Shown here piece by piece: positions 6,811 through 15,648 of a DNA stretch of 47,086 bases (the first letter of the stretch is position 1; each line of letters opens with the position of its first letter). The stretch spans positions 116,804 through 163,889 of the forward strand of contig NZ_DFUE01000019.1 in NCBI RefSeq assembly GCF_002379585.1. Direction: 5' to 3'. A model generated the notes under the pieces. That model worked only from the letters and a program-made list of their open reading frames with translations. It ran no database searches and was not told the origin of the DNA. Both the position numbers and the translations under genes were made by a program. This DNA is from Pseudomonas sp. UBA4194. Its GTDB lineage: Bacteria > Pseudomonadota > Gammaproteobacteria > Pseudomonadales > Pseudomonadaceae.

Positions 6811-8916
6811 GTGAACCCGGTAATCAAGACGTTTCAATTCGGTCAATCGACCGTAACCCTGGAAACGGGCCGCATTGCCCGTCAAGCCTCCGGCGCCGTA
6901 CTGGTCACCGTCGACAACGACGTTACCGTACTGGTCACCGTGGTAGGTGCCAAGCAAGCCGACCCAGGCAAGGGCTTCTTCCCGCTGTCCGTCCACTACC
7001 AGGAAAAGACCTACGCCGCCGGCAAGATCCCTGGTGGTTTCTTCAAGCGTGAAGGCCGTCCTTCCGAGAAAGAAACCCTGACCTCGCGTTTGATCGATCG
7101 CCCGATCCGCCCCCTGTTCCCCGAAGGCTTCATGAACGAAGTGCAGGTTGTCTGCACCGTCGTTTCGACCAGCAAGAAAACCGATCCGGACATCGCTGCG
7201 ATGATCGGTACCTCGGCAGCCCTGGCCATTTCCGGCATCCCGTTCGACGGTCCGATCGGCGCTGCGCGCGTGGCCTTCCATGAAAGCACCGGCTACCTGC
7301 TGAACCCGACCTACGAGCAGCAGCAGGCTTCGAGCCTGGACATGGTCGTCGCCGGTACCAAGGACGCCGTGCTGATGGTTGAATCGGAAGCCAAAGAGCT
7401 GACCGAAGACCAGATGCTGGGCGCCGTACTGTTCGCCCACGACGAATTCCAGTCGGTCATCAAGGCTGTCAGCGAGCTGGCTGCCGAAGCCGCCAAGCCC
7501 ACCTGGAGCTGGACGCCAAAAGCCTGGAACACCGAGCTGCTGGGCGCCATCCGTGGCGAATTCGGCGATGCCGTTTCCCAGGCCTACACCATCACCGTCA
7601 AGGCTGATCGCTACGCCAAGCTGGGCGAGCTGCGTGACCAGATCGTCGCCCGGTTCTCCGGTGAAGAAGGCCAGCCGACTGCCGCTGAAGTCAAAGAAAT
7701 CTTCGGTGAGATCGAGTACCGCACCGTTCGCGAAAACATCGTCAACGGCAAGCCGCGTATCGACGGTCGCGACACCAAGACTGTACGCCCGCTGAACATC
7801 GAAGTCGGCGTGCTGCCGAAAACCCACGGTTCGGCCCTGTTCACCCGCGGTGAAACCCAGGCGCTGGTCGTGGCTACTCTGGGCACCGCCCGCGACGCTC
7901 AGTTGCTGGACACCCTGGAAGGCGAGAAGAAAGACCCCTTCATGCTGCACTACAACTTCCCTCCGTTCTCGGTGGGCGAGTGTGGTCGCATGGGCGGCGC
8001 GGGTCGTCGTGAAATCGGCCACGGTCGTCTGGCCCGTCGTTCGGTCCAGGCCATGCTGCCCGCCGCCGACGTGTTCCCGTACACCATCCGCGTCGTATCG
8101 GAAATCACCGAGTCCAACGGCTCCAGCTCCATGGCTTCGGTCTGCGGTGCTTCCCTGGCCTTGATGGACGCCGGCGTGCCGATGAAGGCACCGGTGGCCG
8201 GTATCGCCATGGGCCTGGTGAAAGAAGGCGAGAAGTTCGCCATCCTCACCGACATCCTGGGTGACGAAGACCACCTCGGCGACATGGACTTCAAGGTAGC
8301 CGGTACCGCCAAAGGCGTGACTGCGCTGCAGATGGACATCAAGATCAACGGCATCACCGAAGAGATCATGGAGATCGCTCTGGGCCAAGCCCTGGAAGCG
8401 CGTCTGAATATCCTCGGTCAGATGAACCAGATCATCGGTACCTCCCGTACCGAGCTGTCGGAAAATGCTCCGACCATGATCGCCATGAAGATCGACACCG
8501 ACAAGATCCGTGACGTCATCGGCAAGGGCGGCGCCACCATTCGCGCCATCTGCGAAGAGACCAAGGCTTCGATCGATATCGAAGACGACGGCTCGATCAA
8601 GATCTTCGGTGAGTCCAAGGAAGCGGCCGAGGCAGCTCGCCAGCGCGTTCTGGGCATTACCGCCGAAGCCGAGATCGGCAAGATCTACGTCGGCAAGGTC
8701 GAACGTATCGTCGACTTCGGTGCTTTCGTCAACATCCTGCCGGGCAAGGACGGTCTGGTTCACATCTCGATGCTCAGCGATGCGCGCGTAGAGAAAGTGA
8801 CCGACATCCTCAAGGAAGGTCAGGAAGTCGAAGTACTGGTACTGGACGTGGACAACCGCGGCCGTATCAAGCTGTCCATCAAGGACGTCGCTGCTGCCAA
8901 GGCGTCGGGCGTGTAA
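6811..8916 (+). CDS. pnp: Polyribonucleotide nucleotidyltransferase (PNPase)
   Basis: PNPase is a phosphorolytic 3'-5' exoribonuclease, a trimer and a degradosome partner. The 701-residue product starts at GTG 6811 behind AGAAGGTAGG. It has two RNase PH-like cores (about 1-220 and 310-540) joined by an all-alpha segment. The second core carries the phosphate and metal site region (GRREIGHGRLARR, then GSSSMASVCG). A KH domain (DVIGKGGATIRAI) and an S1 domain (GKVERIVDFGAFVNILPGKD) close the protein. Length and order are standard. A long leader with a stable hairpin precedes it. Confidence 0.98.
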   Translation: MNPVIKTFQFGQSTVTLETGRIARQASGAVLVTVDNDVTVLVTVVGAKQADPGKGFFPLSVHYQEKTYAAGKIPGGFFKREGRPSEKETLTSRLIDRPIRPLFPEGFMNEVQVVCTVVSTSKKTDPDIAAMIGTSAALAISGIPFDGPIGAARVAFHESTGYLLNPTYEQQQASSLDMVVAGTKDAVLMVESEAKELTEDQMLGAVLFAHDEFQSVIKAVSELAAEAAKPTWSWTPKAWNTELLGAIRGEFGDAVSQAYTITVKADRYAKLGELRDQIVARFSGEEGQPTAAEVKEIFGEIEYRTVRENIVNGKPRIDGRDTKTVRPLNIEVGVLPKTHGSALFTRGETQALVVATLGTARDAQLLDTLEGEKKDPFMLHYNFPPFSVGECGRMGGAGRREIGHGRLARRSVQAMLPAADVFPYTIRVVSEITESNGSSSMASVCGASLALMDAGVPMKAPVAGIAMGLVKEGEKFAILTDILGDEDHLGDMDFKVAGTAKGVTALQMDIKINGITEEIMEIALGQALEARLNILGQMNQIIGTSRTELSENAPTMIAMKIDTDKIRDVIGKGGATIRAICEETKASIDIEDDGSIKIFGESKEAAEAARQRVLGITAEAEIGKIYVGKVERIVDFGAFVNILPGKDGLVHISMLSDARVEKVTDILKEGQEVEVLVLDVDNRGRIKLSIKDVAAAKASGV

Positions 8917-8934
8917 ACACCCCGGCGTGACAGG

Positions 8935-8960
8935 AAAGAGCCCTTCGGGGCTCTTTTTTT
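8935..8960 (+). terminator. Terminator of the rimP-pnp operon
   Basis: AGAGCCC-TTCG-GGGCTCT followed by seven T residues is a stable UUCG-capped intrinsic terminator 20 bases after the pnp stop codon. Confidence 0.95.
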
Positions 8961-9003
8961 GCCTGCCGGTTCTGCGCCGTCGGCACTGGCCCTGAAAGCA
9001 CCT

Positions 9004-9030
9004 TTGGGAGCGGGTTCTACCCGCGATAAG
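9004..9030. repeat. Single REP-type palindrome
   Basis: GGGAGCGGGTTCTACCCGCG contains the GCGGGT/ACCCGC palindrome with its GGGAG head and is followed by ATAAGG. It resembles the REP family common in intergenic regions of P. putida-like genomes (recalled, not searched). The rest of the roughly 180 bases before the next gene shows no clear promoter. Confidence 0.7.
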
Positions 9031-9211
9031 GCCCGAACCCGCAACCCAATCCCTTCAAAAACGACACCCTCATCACACCCTCACGCTTTCCTCATCCCCT
9101 GCAACAGTACCGACACATCCCCTGCCGATCATGACCCCTCATCCGTTCCCGTGCGCCTCGCCATGAAGGCGGTCGCCGTGGTGGGAGCGCACAGGACAAG
9201 GGAGACAGGCA

Positions 9212-11617
9212 GTGGCGACCGACAACCTGAGCATCAAGCAACAAGACCCCGCAGCACCCGCTGGCAATGAAGACGGTGGGCTGGCCTTTACCCAACTGAT
9301 CACCCAGGCGTTGAAGACCCTCGAAGGCCTGAAGAAACAGGACCCGACTGTCGAAGGCATCGCTGCCAGCGAGAAAGAGGGCTATGAGTTGGTCAAGGAC
9401 AACCCCTTCACCGACGCTGAGGTGGATGGCGCAACCATTGGCCCCAAGGATGAGATGGGGCCGGGGTTGGTACGGGCCGAGGTGTTCGATGGCAAGGGAG
9501 GCAGCCGCAAGGTGATCGTCTCCCAGCAGAGCAATCCCGACCTCTATGCCCGTTTCGTGTCCACCGATGAAGGCAGGCGCTACGACGACAGCAAGATCGA
9601 CACCGCCCGTGAAGACGCCGACCTGGCAAAGGCCAGCGACCACGACGTGCTGGGCATGGACACCACCACCGCCGACCCCAACGATGCCAAGCGCAAACTG
9701 ACGGTCAGCGAGTTGACCTGGCAGAACCTCATCGCCGATTGGAAGAAAGGCGTCGAGGACGGCTCCATCGGCAAGGACGACGACCGCGCAAAGCTGTACA
9801 ACGCCCTGCGCGCCAAGTCCGCCACCGAAGGCGGGCTGGACATGGTGGTGCTGGACATTTCCATGGGCCAGAGCACGGCCAAGGTCAGTGGCGATGACCT
9901 GTCGGCGATCATCGATCAGGTCAAGCTCGACGAGCAGACCGCCGACCTGTTCGGTGCCGAAAGCGTGCAGAAGGACTTCCAGGCCCAACAGCAGAAAGCA
10001 CTGGAAGCACTGCCCGACAAGGACAGGATTCTCGAAGAACTTGAGGCCACCGCGTTCTCCGAGGACTACGTAAAGTACATCGCCGACCTCAAGGCCAAAG
10101 GCGAAGATGGCCTGGCCGAAGCGGACATCAACAAGACCTATGCGTCCCTGGCCGCCTTCGATCCGGACAAGGCCGCCCAGTTTGCTCAATCGGTGATGGT
10201 TGACGCTACCGCCATCGACCTCGACAAGCTGATGGCCGACCCCACCGGCATCAACGACGAAAACACCGTGCTGGCCACCCAGGATACGGTGAAGACGCTG
10301 CTCGCCGCGCTGAAGAAAGGCGGTGTCGACATCGCTCGCCGCACTGTGGAAACCGAACGCTTCGTGCAGGAATTCCTCGGCAACAAGCAGACCGCCAAGG
10401 CATTCGGCGAGGCCCTCAAGGAACTGGGTGCAACCTTTGCCAAGAATGGCACTGTCAGCAGCGCCGACATCGACAAGGTGATGAGCAAGGACGTCTACAA
10501 GACCTTGGGCGAGGGTGCCCACGGCTCCATGCTCAAGACCATCACCGAGCTCAATGCCAATGGCGCATTGGGCTCGGCCGGCGGCTTGATCTCACTGGCC
10601 TCTGGCATCTACCAGATCGCGGGCAAGGGTGGCACCCTCGCCGACACCCCTGAGGAACGCCTGGCCATCGCCAAGGACATGGTCAGCGTACTGGGCGCCG
10701 GCCAGCACTTCGTCAATCTGGGCACCAACATCATCGACAGCATCAAGGGCACCCAGCTCAACCAGATGATGGGCCTGGACAAATCCCTGCCGCAGATTTT
10801 CGGTACGGACAAGCCCACCGAGGGGCGACCGTTCAGCCTGGTGGAAGGTGACACCAAGAAGCTCTTCGAAGACTTCAATGCTGCCGTCGATGCCGCGCCT
10901 ATCGACGACAAGCAGAAGCTGGCCCACAAGCTGGACCTGTCACCGGAAGATGCGCAGAAATTCACCGACGGCTTCCGTGATGGTTTCGCCAAGAATCCCG
11001 GCCTCAAAGGCAGCACGCCCACCACCCGCGGTGTTTCGGCGTTCCTGCGCACCATGGATGCGGGCGCCAACGTATTCACGGGGGTCGCTGATTTGGTCCT
11101 GGGGGGATTGAAGATCAAATCCGGCGCGCAAGCCGGTGACGGCTCGGTCATTGCCCAAGGCGCGATCACCGTGGCTGCAGGCGCCTTCAACCTGGCCGGC
11201 GGTGGCGCGCAGATGGCCGCCCTGGTGGGCGTCAATGCCGCTCGAGCCTTCGCAGGCCCGCTGCTGTGGGCCGGCGCGGCGCTGACCGTCGCGCTCACCC
11301 CATTCCTTATCGTCGAGGACATCAAACACAACAACCGCATGGATGCCCATCGCGACGACCTGCAGAACCTGTTCGGCCAGCTCGATGAGCAGGGCCTGTT
11401 GGTGGATGACGGCGCACAGCGTTTCGAATTTCTCGACGAGTACATGTACGGCTACGGCCAGCGCGACGCGCCCGACGATGTCAGCATCTTCGAGTACCGC
11501 AAGGAGGAGTATGAGTTCTTTGCCGGCGAAGGCCACTTGCCCGAGGAGGGTTGGGATGACGTTGAACACAAGGACTACAAAGGCGACGGCGCCAACCTAG
11601 ACACCCAAATGTCCTGA
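9212..11617 (+). CDS. Large HrpK-like putative type III translocator/effector
   Basis: This is an 801-residue, strongly acidic and Asp/Lys-rich protein with no signal peptide or lipobox. It starts at GTG 9212 with AAGGGAG upstream. The first 440 residues are hydrophilic and alpha-helical in character. A Gly/Ala-rich weakly hydrophobic patch lies near 450-473 (GALGSAGGLISLASGIYQIAG). A longer hydrophobic region near 650-705 includes GPLLWAGAALTVALTPFLIV, followed by a charged tail. This layout and general similarity recall HrpK-type proteins, T3SS translocator candidates of P. syringae whose C-terminus relates to HrpF/NolX. No T3SS gene or obvious hrp box is visible here. The family name is recalled from general resemblance and was not searched; the function in this organism is unknown. 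It stands alone between pnp and a BON gene, with REP-type repeats on both sides. Confidence 0.55.
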   Translation: MATDNLSIKQQDPAAPAGNEDGGLAFTQLITQALKTLEGLKKQDPTVEGIAASEKEGYELVKDNPFTDAEVDGATIGPKDEMGPGLVRAEVFDGKGGSRKVIVSQQSNPDLYARFVSTDEGRRYDDSKIDTAREDADLAKASDHDVLGMDTTTADPNDAKRKLTVSELTWQNLIADWKKGVEDGSIGKDDDRAKLYNALRAKSATEGGLDMVVLDISMGQSTAKVSGDDLSAIIDQVKLDEQTADLFGAESVQKDFQAQQQKALEALPDKDRILEELEATAFSEDYVKYIADLKAKGEDGLAEADINKTYASLAAFDPDKAAQFAQSVMVDATAIDLDKLMADPTGINDENTVLATQDTVKTLLAALKKGGVDIARRTVETERFVQEFLGNKQTAKAFGEALKELGATFAKNGTVSSADIDKVMSKDVYKTLGEGAHGSMLKTITELNANGALGSAGGLISLASGIYQIAGKGGTLADTPEERLAIAKDMVSVLGAGQHFVNLGTNIIDSIKGTQLNQMMGLDKSLPQIFGTDKPTEGRPFSLVEGDTKKLFEDFNAAVDAAPIDDKQKLAHKLDLSPEDAQKFTDGFRDGFAKNPGLKGSTPTTRGVSAFLRTMDAGANVFTGVADLVLGGLKIKSGAQAGDGSVIAQGAITVAAGAFNLAGGGAQMAALVGVNAARAFAGPLLWAGAALTVALTPFLIVEDIKHNNRMDAHRDDLQNLFGQLDEQGLLVDDGAQRFEFLDEYMYGYGQRDAPDDVSIFEYRKEEYEFFAGEGHLPEEGWDDVEHKDYKGDGANLDTQMS

Positions 11618-11619
11618 CC

Positions 11620-11707
11620 TGTAGCAGCGGCGTAAGCCGCGTCCCGGTCCACCTCGTCCCATCCGGCGTACCGAAGGGAGAGGGACGCGGCTTACGCCGC
11701 TGCTACA
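11620..11707. repeat. Perfect 26-bp inverted pair (REPIN-like)
   Basis: Arms at 11620-11645 and 11682-11707 are perfect reverse complements separated by 36 bases. Each arm also holds its own small palindrome GCGGCGTAAGCCGC. Two REPs facing each other in this way are typical of mobile REPIN doublets in Pseudomonas. The element begins 3 bases after the HrpK-like stop codon, so it could also stabilise or end that mRNA, although no T-run follows. Confidence 0.8.
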
Positions 11708-11733
11708 TGCAAAGTGCACGCAAGATTTTGGGC

Positions 11734-11749
11734 TGGCGTGCAACTTGCA
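11734..11749 (+). promoter_or_regulatory. Distal sigma-54-type promoter motif before the BON gene
   Basis: TGGCGTGCAACTTGCA has GG (11735-11736) and GC (11747-11748) exactly ten bases apart, in the pattern TGGC-N8-TTGC. It overlaps a TGCACGC/GCGTGCA inverted repeat (11715-11742). It is the weaker of two such motifs here because the -24 element reads TGGCGT rather than TGGCAC. Confidence 0.4.
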
Positions 11750-11815
11750 CGACTGATAGTTTTTTATTATGAATCAAGTCATTGATTTCAAAGGGATAAT
11801 TTTATTTGAAAAAGC

Positions 11816-11831
11816 TGGCACAGCCCCTGCA
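11816..11831 (+). promoter_or_regulatory. Proximal sigma-54-type promoter of the BON gene
   Basis: TGGCACAGCCCCTGCA has the -24 element TGGCAC and a -12 element CTGC with exact GG-N10-GC spacing (GG 11817-11818, GC 11829-11830). Transcription would start near 11842, giving a leader of about 60 bases. The preceding 50 bases are AT-rich and hold the palindrome AATCAA-GTCA-TTGATT (11772-11787), a possible activator or IHF site. Confidence 0.6.
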
Positions 11832-11900
11832 ATAGTACTTGTCACCTGCAACCGAGACCTTAACCGCTTGCAGACTTTTCAAAAAACAGGAGTGACTCGT

Positions 11901-12248
11901 ATGAAGAAGTTCGCTATTGCTGCCGCTACTGCTACCGCCCTGACTCTGACCATGGCCAACGCTGCCTTCGCTCAGTCCACCCAAGCTCCAATGGTGGTTG
12001 CTGCCGGCGAAGTCACCCAGGCCAAAGAAGCTACCTCTGATACCTGGATCACCACCAAGGTCAAATCCGACCTGGTAACCGAGAAAGGCATTCCTGGTAC
12101 CGACATCAAGGTCGAAACCAACAAAGGCGTGGTTTCCCTGTCGTCGACCGTTGCTGTGACCGAATCGCAGAAAGCGACCGCAGTACGTATCACCAAGGCT
12201 ATCAAAGGCGTTAAAGCGGTCTCCGCTGACGGCCTGAAAGCCGAGTAA
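11901..12248 (+). CDS. Periplasmic BON-domain protein
   Basis: This 115-residue protein starts at ATG 11901 behind CAGGAG, with a clear Sec signal peptide (MKKFAIAAATATALTLTMANAAFA, cleaved before QSTQ). One BON domain follows (about 45-115), with the pattern SDTWITTKVKSDLV, IKVETNKGVVSLSSTV and AVRITKAIKGVKAVSAD. BON domains are thought to bind membranes or lipids; OsmY in E. coli has two and is osmotically induced. A longer open frame from 11769 is not needed because it would hide the signal peptide. Codon use is strongly biased, suggesting high expression. The sigma-54-type promoter suggests conditional control. Confidence 0.9.
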   Translation: MKKFAIAAATATALTLTMANAAFAQSTQAPMVVAAGEVTQAKEATSDTWITTKVKSDLVTEKGIPGTDIKVETNKGVVSLSSTVAVTESQKATAVRITKAIKGVKAVSADGLKAE

Positions 12249-12262
12249 AAGATTCATGCGAA

Positions 12263-12318
12263 GGCCACAGGGATGTGGCCACTAAGGGCCCCGGCGCAGT
12301 TTGCCGGGGCTTTTTTTA
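12263..12318 (+). terminator. Terminator of the BON gene
   Basis: A small hairpin (GGCCAC/GTGGCC, 12263-12280) is followed by GCCCCGGC (12288-12295) pairing with GCCGGGGC (12303-12310) and then TTTTTTT, a strong rho-independent terminator. Confidence 0.92.
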
Positions 12319-12354
12319 TGGGGCGGGGTTTGTAGGAAAGGGAGCCGTACAGTG

Positions 12355-12391
12355 CCCCTCTCCCTCAGGGAGAGGGCCGGGGTGAGGGGAC
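12355..12391. repeat. Intergenic CCCTCTCCCT/AGGGAGAGGG repeat
   Basis: A near-perfect palindrome (arms 12356-12365 and 12367-12376) is followed by GCCGGGGTGAGGGGA. This sequence type recurs between genes in many proteobacteria, Pseudomonas included (recalled). It has no T-run for either neighbouring gene. Confidence 0.6.
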
Positions 12392-12430
12392 CATTCACCA
12401 CAAATCCCCAACCCCTATCCCCAACCACCA

Positions 12431-12736
12431 TCAATTACGCTTGCTGTCGATCTCCACCAACCGACTGCCCACGAACTTCAAATACTGATACATCCCGTTG
12501 TTCGGCCCGTACACCCATTCCTCCACCGGCAACTCCACTCGCCGATTGATCGGTCCCGAGCGCTGATAACCCGTTTGCGCCTTGCTTGCCGGTGCGCCGC
12601 ACTTGCGTTCCACCTCCACCGTGCGCTCGTCCAGCGACACCAGGTTGCTGGAGCAGCGCATGGTCGAGGCGGCCTCCACGCCGCTGGCGAGCATCAAAAG
12701 AGTCAGCATCCATGTACAGCGCATTGGCGTAATCAT
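12431..12736 (-). CDS. DUF2845-type secreted protein
   Basis: This is a small exported protein of about 101 residues. An N-terminal hydrophobic signal (WMLTLLMLASGVEA) is followed by the paired cysteines of the DUF2845 pattern: MRCSSNLVSLDERTVEVERKC spans both. The C-terminus carries EEWVYGPN and YLKFVGSRLVEI, strands seen in this family. ATG 12736 overlaps the stop of the upstream DUF748 gene (ATGA), arguing for translational coupling; an internal ATG at 12724 is the alternative start. No experimental function is known to me. The location is probably periplasmic. Confidence 0.8.
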   Translation of the reverse strand: MITPMRCTWMLTLLMLASGVEAASTMRCSSNLVSLDERTVEVERKCGAPASKAQTGYQRSGPINRRVELPVEEWVYGPNNGMYQYLKFVGSRLVEIDSKRN

Positions 12737-15648
12737 TCGGCATCCAGGTGCAAGGGGGTGACGACGCGTCCGTCTTTCTCGGCTTGGCCCAGGGCGGCGT
12801 CGATGAAGTACACACGATCATCGGCCAGTTGGCCTTTGTCTACCAGAAAGTCCTTGATACTGGCAGCGCGGGCCTGACCGAGTTGGCGCAGCAATGTGTT
12901 GTTGGAGGCCCAGGACTTGATGACCGCCTCGCGCAGGCGTGCGGTGCGTTCCTGGCGATCCAGTTGCTCCCACGCGGCTGGGGGCTGACCCTTGAGGCGG
13001 GTGCGATAGATGCCTTCGAGCATGGCCGGCTTGTCGTCCTCAGGCACTTTCATTTCCGCGGCCGTGGCGGGGACCTTGTCACCGCGGCGCTGAGCCATCT
13101 TGTAGAAGGTGCTCTGGTATTCACGCTCCAGGCGTTGCTCGGCAATCAAGGGACCGTCACTGCTCTGCGCGCTGGTGCCTTCGATTTCCAGGCGCAGGGT
13201 AGGGCGCTCCTTGAGGGCGGCGGCCAGCTTGGTCAACGCTGCCTGGGCGTCGGGCGCCAGCTCATCTGAGCCGGGTGCAAACAAGACGGTGCTCAGGTCT
13301 TGCGATCCGCCTCCGCTGACCAGCCCACCGATGAAGTTGAACGGCGCCTGGGCCGCGCGCAACACCAGGTTGCGCAGGGTTTGCCAGACGATGGGCATGA
13401 CGCTGAACTGTGGGCTGTTGAGATCGCCGCTGACCGGTAGTTCGATGGCAATGCGGCCCTGGGTATCCTTGAGCAACGCGATGGCCAGGCGGATGGGCAG
13501 GTCAACCGCATCGGGGCTGTCGACTTTCTCGCCCAGTTGCAGCTGTTCCACCAGCACCTTGTTTTCTGCCTTCAGCTGACCCTTGGTGATCAGGTAGTGC
13601 AGGTCCAGATTCAATCGCCCTTTGCGAATCCGGTAACCGGCGAACTTGCCGGAGTACGGCGTGAGGGTGGTCAGCTCGACCCGCTTGAAGCTGGCGGCGA
13701 TATCCAGGCTGGCCATGGGGTCGAAGGGGTTCAACGCACCGGCAATGGTCACCGGGGCGTAACGGTCGACCTTGCCCTTGATGTCGATCTTCGCCGGCTT
13801 GGGCTGACGGTTGTCGATGGTGCCGATCTGGCCGTTGAGCTGCTGCACGGCGGTGGCGAAGTTGGGCGTCAGGCTGAAGTCGGCGAAGTTGGCCGAACCG
13901 TTGTCGATGTCGATGGCGCCGATGCGGATGCCCAGCGGTTTGTCGGCAGGCGGCTTGGCCGCGGCAGGGGCCGGCTTGTCCGCCGGTTGCGGGATCAGCA
14001 GATCGTCAACGTTGGTGGTGCGGTCCTCGTTGATCATGAAGCGCACGTAGGGCTGCTCCAGATTGACCTTGGCGATGCTCAGGCTGTCGCCATGGCGATA
14101 GTCCAGACCGTCCACGGTCAAATGCTGCCATTTGAGGAAGTCGCGCTCTTTCAAGGTATCCAGGGTGTGCAACTGATCGACTTCGGCTCGCCCGGTGATG
14201 TTCATGGCCAGCGGCTCGGTGCTTTTCAGGTCGACGGCCAGGTCGCTGTCGAGCATGCCGCTGCGCAGTTCCAGTTTGATGAAGGGGCTGATGTAAGCCT
14301 GCGCCACGCGCAGATCGATATCCTTGGTGGTGACCTTGAGCCGAGCACTCACCGGAGCGAGGTCGACCTCGCCGCTGGCCTGAACCTTGCCCTGCTTGCC
14401 CAGCCCCGTATCGAGCTTGAGGCTGAAAGGCGAGCCATTGAGGCTGTCGAAGTTCTGTACATCGACATTCAGCGGGCCCAGCTCCAGGCTTACCGGGTCC
14501 TTGGGCACGCGGTCGGCCAGATGCACCTGGTAGTCGCGCAGTTGGACGTCCTTGAGCAATACCTGCCAGGGCTTGCTGGCCGCCGCGGGAGCGGTCGGCT
14601 TGGCATCGGCCGGCACGGCCTGAGCCTGGGGACTGGGCTGAGGCTGGCTGGCGAACAGCTTTTGCCAGTCCAGCTGGCCATCCGCTTCGCGGGCAGCCCA
14701 GGTTTCCAGTTTCTGGCTGCGGATCTTGCCCACCGTCACCACCTGTTTGACCAGATCCACCGCCGTATCACTCACGTCCAGCCGATGCAGGCGCACCAAT
14801 GGCCGGCCATCCGGCGCCTTGATGGCAAAGGGCGCCACGCTCAGGGCCACGTTGGTGAGGTTGAGTTCGGTCTGCTTGGCCAGATTGAGGCTGTAGTCGG
14901 TGCTGAAATTTAGTTTGCCGTCTTCCAGCACCAGCGGGACGGCGTCGCGCACGTAGGGCCACCAGACTTTCATCTGGCCATCGGTGATCTTGAGTTTGCC
15001 CTGGGAGGAAATCGGGCTCAGGCCAATGCGGCCACTCCAATCGATGCGGCCACCTTCGGGACCGTCCGCTACCAGGGTCATGTCGGCGTGATCGTCCGGC
15101 AGCGTGCTGAGGTTGTTCAACTGCAGATTCATCGCGTCGTAGAGGAACTCGATGGGCTCGCTGGGGCGCATGTCCTTGAAATGCAGGTAGCCATCGCTCA
15201 GCTTGATGCTGCCGATGCGCAGGGGGAAAGGATCTGATGGCGCCTCGTCGGCGGGCTTGGGCTCGCTGGGCGGAACCTTGAACAGCTCGGCCAGGTTCAA
15301 GGTACCGCGCTTGTCGAACAGCAGCTCGGTCTTCGGCGCGTCGAGCTCTACAGCGGCCAGGTGCACGGCGCCGGTCCACAGGCTGTCGATCTGCAGGTTG
15401 GCATACAGGCGCTCGAAGCCGATCTGTTCCGCGCCAGGCTCACCGATCTGCAGGCCCCACAGCGTCAGTTCGAGGCTGAACGGGTTGAATTCCAGGCGTT
15501 GCAGATGGGCCGGTACCGTGGAGTAGTTGGCCAACTGCTGGTTGGCGATACGCAGGCCGATGCCGGGCAGTATCAGGAAGCCCAGTAACGCGTACAGGGC
15601 AACCAGTGCTACCAGGGTGGCGACTGCGCGTTTCAATCCTTTGGACAT
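12733..15648 (-). CDS. DUF748 (AsmA-like) inner-membrane-anchored protein
   Basis: This protein of about 971 residues has one N-terminal transmembrane segment (VATLVALVALYALLGFLILP) and a long periplasmic region rich in AsmA-like repeating beta units such as KIDIKGKVDRYAPVTIAGAL. Proline/alanine linkers appear near PQAQAVPADAKPTAPAAA. Its C-terminal part carries an OmpA-like stretch (GSDELAPDAQAALTKLAAAL). AsmA-like proteins are linked to lipid transport or envelope assembly; a specific role for this one is not established. The start is uncertain: ATG 15648 (MSKGLKRAV) fits homologues, while ATG 15660 and GTG 15693 are in frame upstream. It overlaps the DUF2845 gene by four bases. Confidence 0.85.
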   Translation of the reverse strand: MSKGLKRAVATLVALVALYALLGFLILPGIGLRIANQQLANYSTVPAHLQRLEFNPFSLELTLWGLQIGEPGAEQIGFERLYANLQIDSLWTGAVHLAAVELDAPKTELLFDKRGTLNLAELFKVPPSEPKPADEAPSDPFPLRIGSIKLSDGYLHFKDMRPSEPIEFLYDAMNLQLNNLSTLPDDHADMTLVADGPEGGRIDWSGRIGLSPISSQGKLKITDGQMKVWWPYVRDAVPLVLEDGKLNFSTDYSLNLAKQTELNLTNVALSVAPFAIKAPDGRPLVRLHRLDVSDTAVDLVKQVVTVGKIRSQKLETWAAREADGQLDWQKLFASQPQPSPQAQAVPADAKPTAPAAASKPWQVLLKDVQLRDYQVHLADRVPKDPVSLELGPLNVDVQNFDSLNGSPFSLKLDTGLGKQGKVQASGEVDLAPVSARLKVTTKDIDLRVAQAYISPFIKLELRSGMLDSDLAVDLKSTEPLAMNITGRAEVDQLHTLDTLKERDFLKWQHLTVDGLDYRHGDSLSIAKVNLEQPYVRFMINEDRTTNVDDLLIPQPADKPAPAAAKPPADKPLGIRIGAIDIDNGSANFADFSLTPNFATAVQQLNGQIGTIDNRQPKPAKIDIKGKVDRYAPVTIAGALNPFDPMASLDIAASFKRVELTTLTPYSGKFAGYRIRKGRLNLDLHYLITKGQLKAENKVLVEQLQLGEKVDSPDAVDLPIRLAIALLKDTQGRIAIELPVSGDLNSPQFSVMPIVWQTLRNLVLRAAQAPFNFIGGLVSGGGSQDLSTVLFAPGSDELAPDAQAALTKLAAALKERPTLRLEIEGTSAQSSDGPLIAEQRLEREYQSTFYKMAQRRGDKVPATAAEMKVPEDDKPAMLEGIYRTRLKGQPPAAWEQLDRQERTARLREAVIKSWASNNTLLRQLGQARAASIKDFLVDKGQLADDRVYFIDAALGQAEKDGRVVTPLHLDAE

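Noticed and set aside
11769..11900. N-terminal extension of the BON protein
   Set aside because: It would bury the signal peptide and overlap the sigma-54 promoter; ATG 11901 has a good ribosome binding site.
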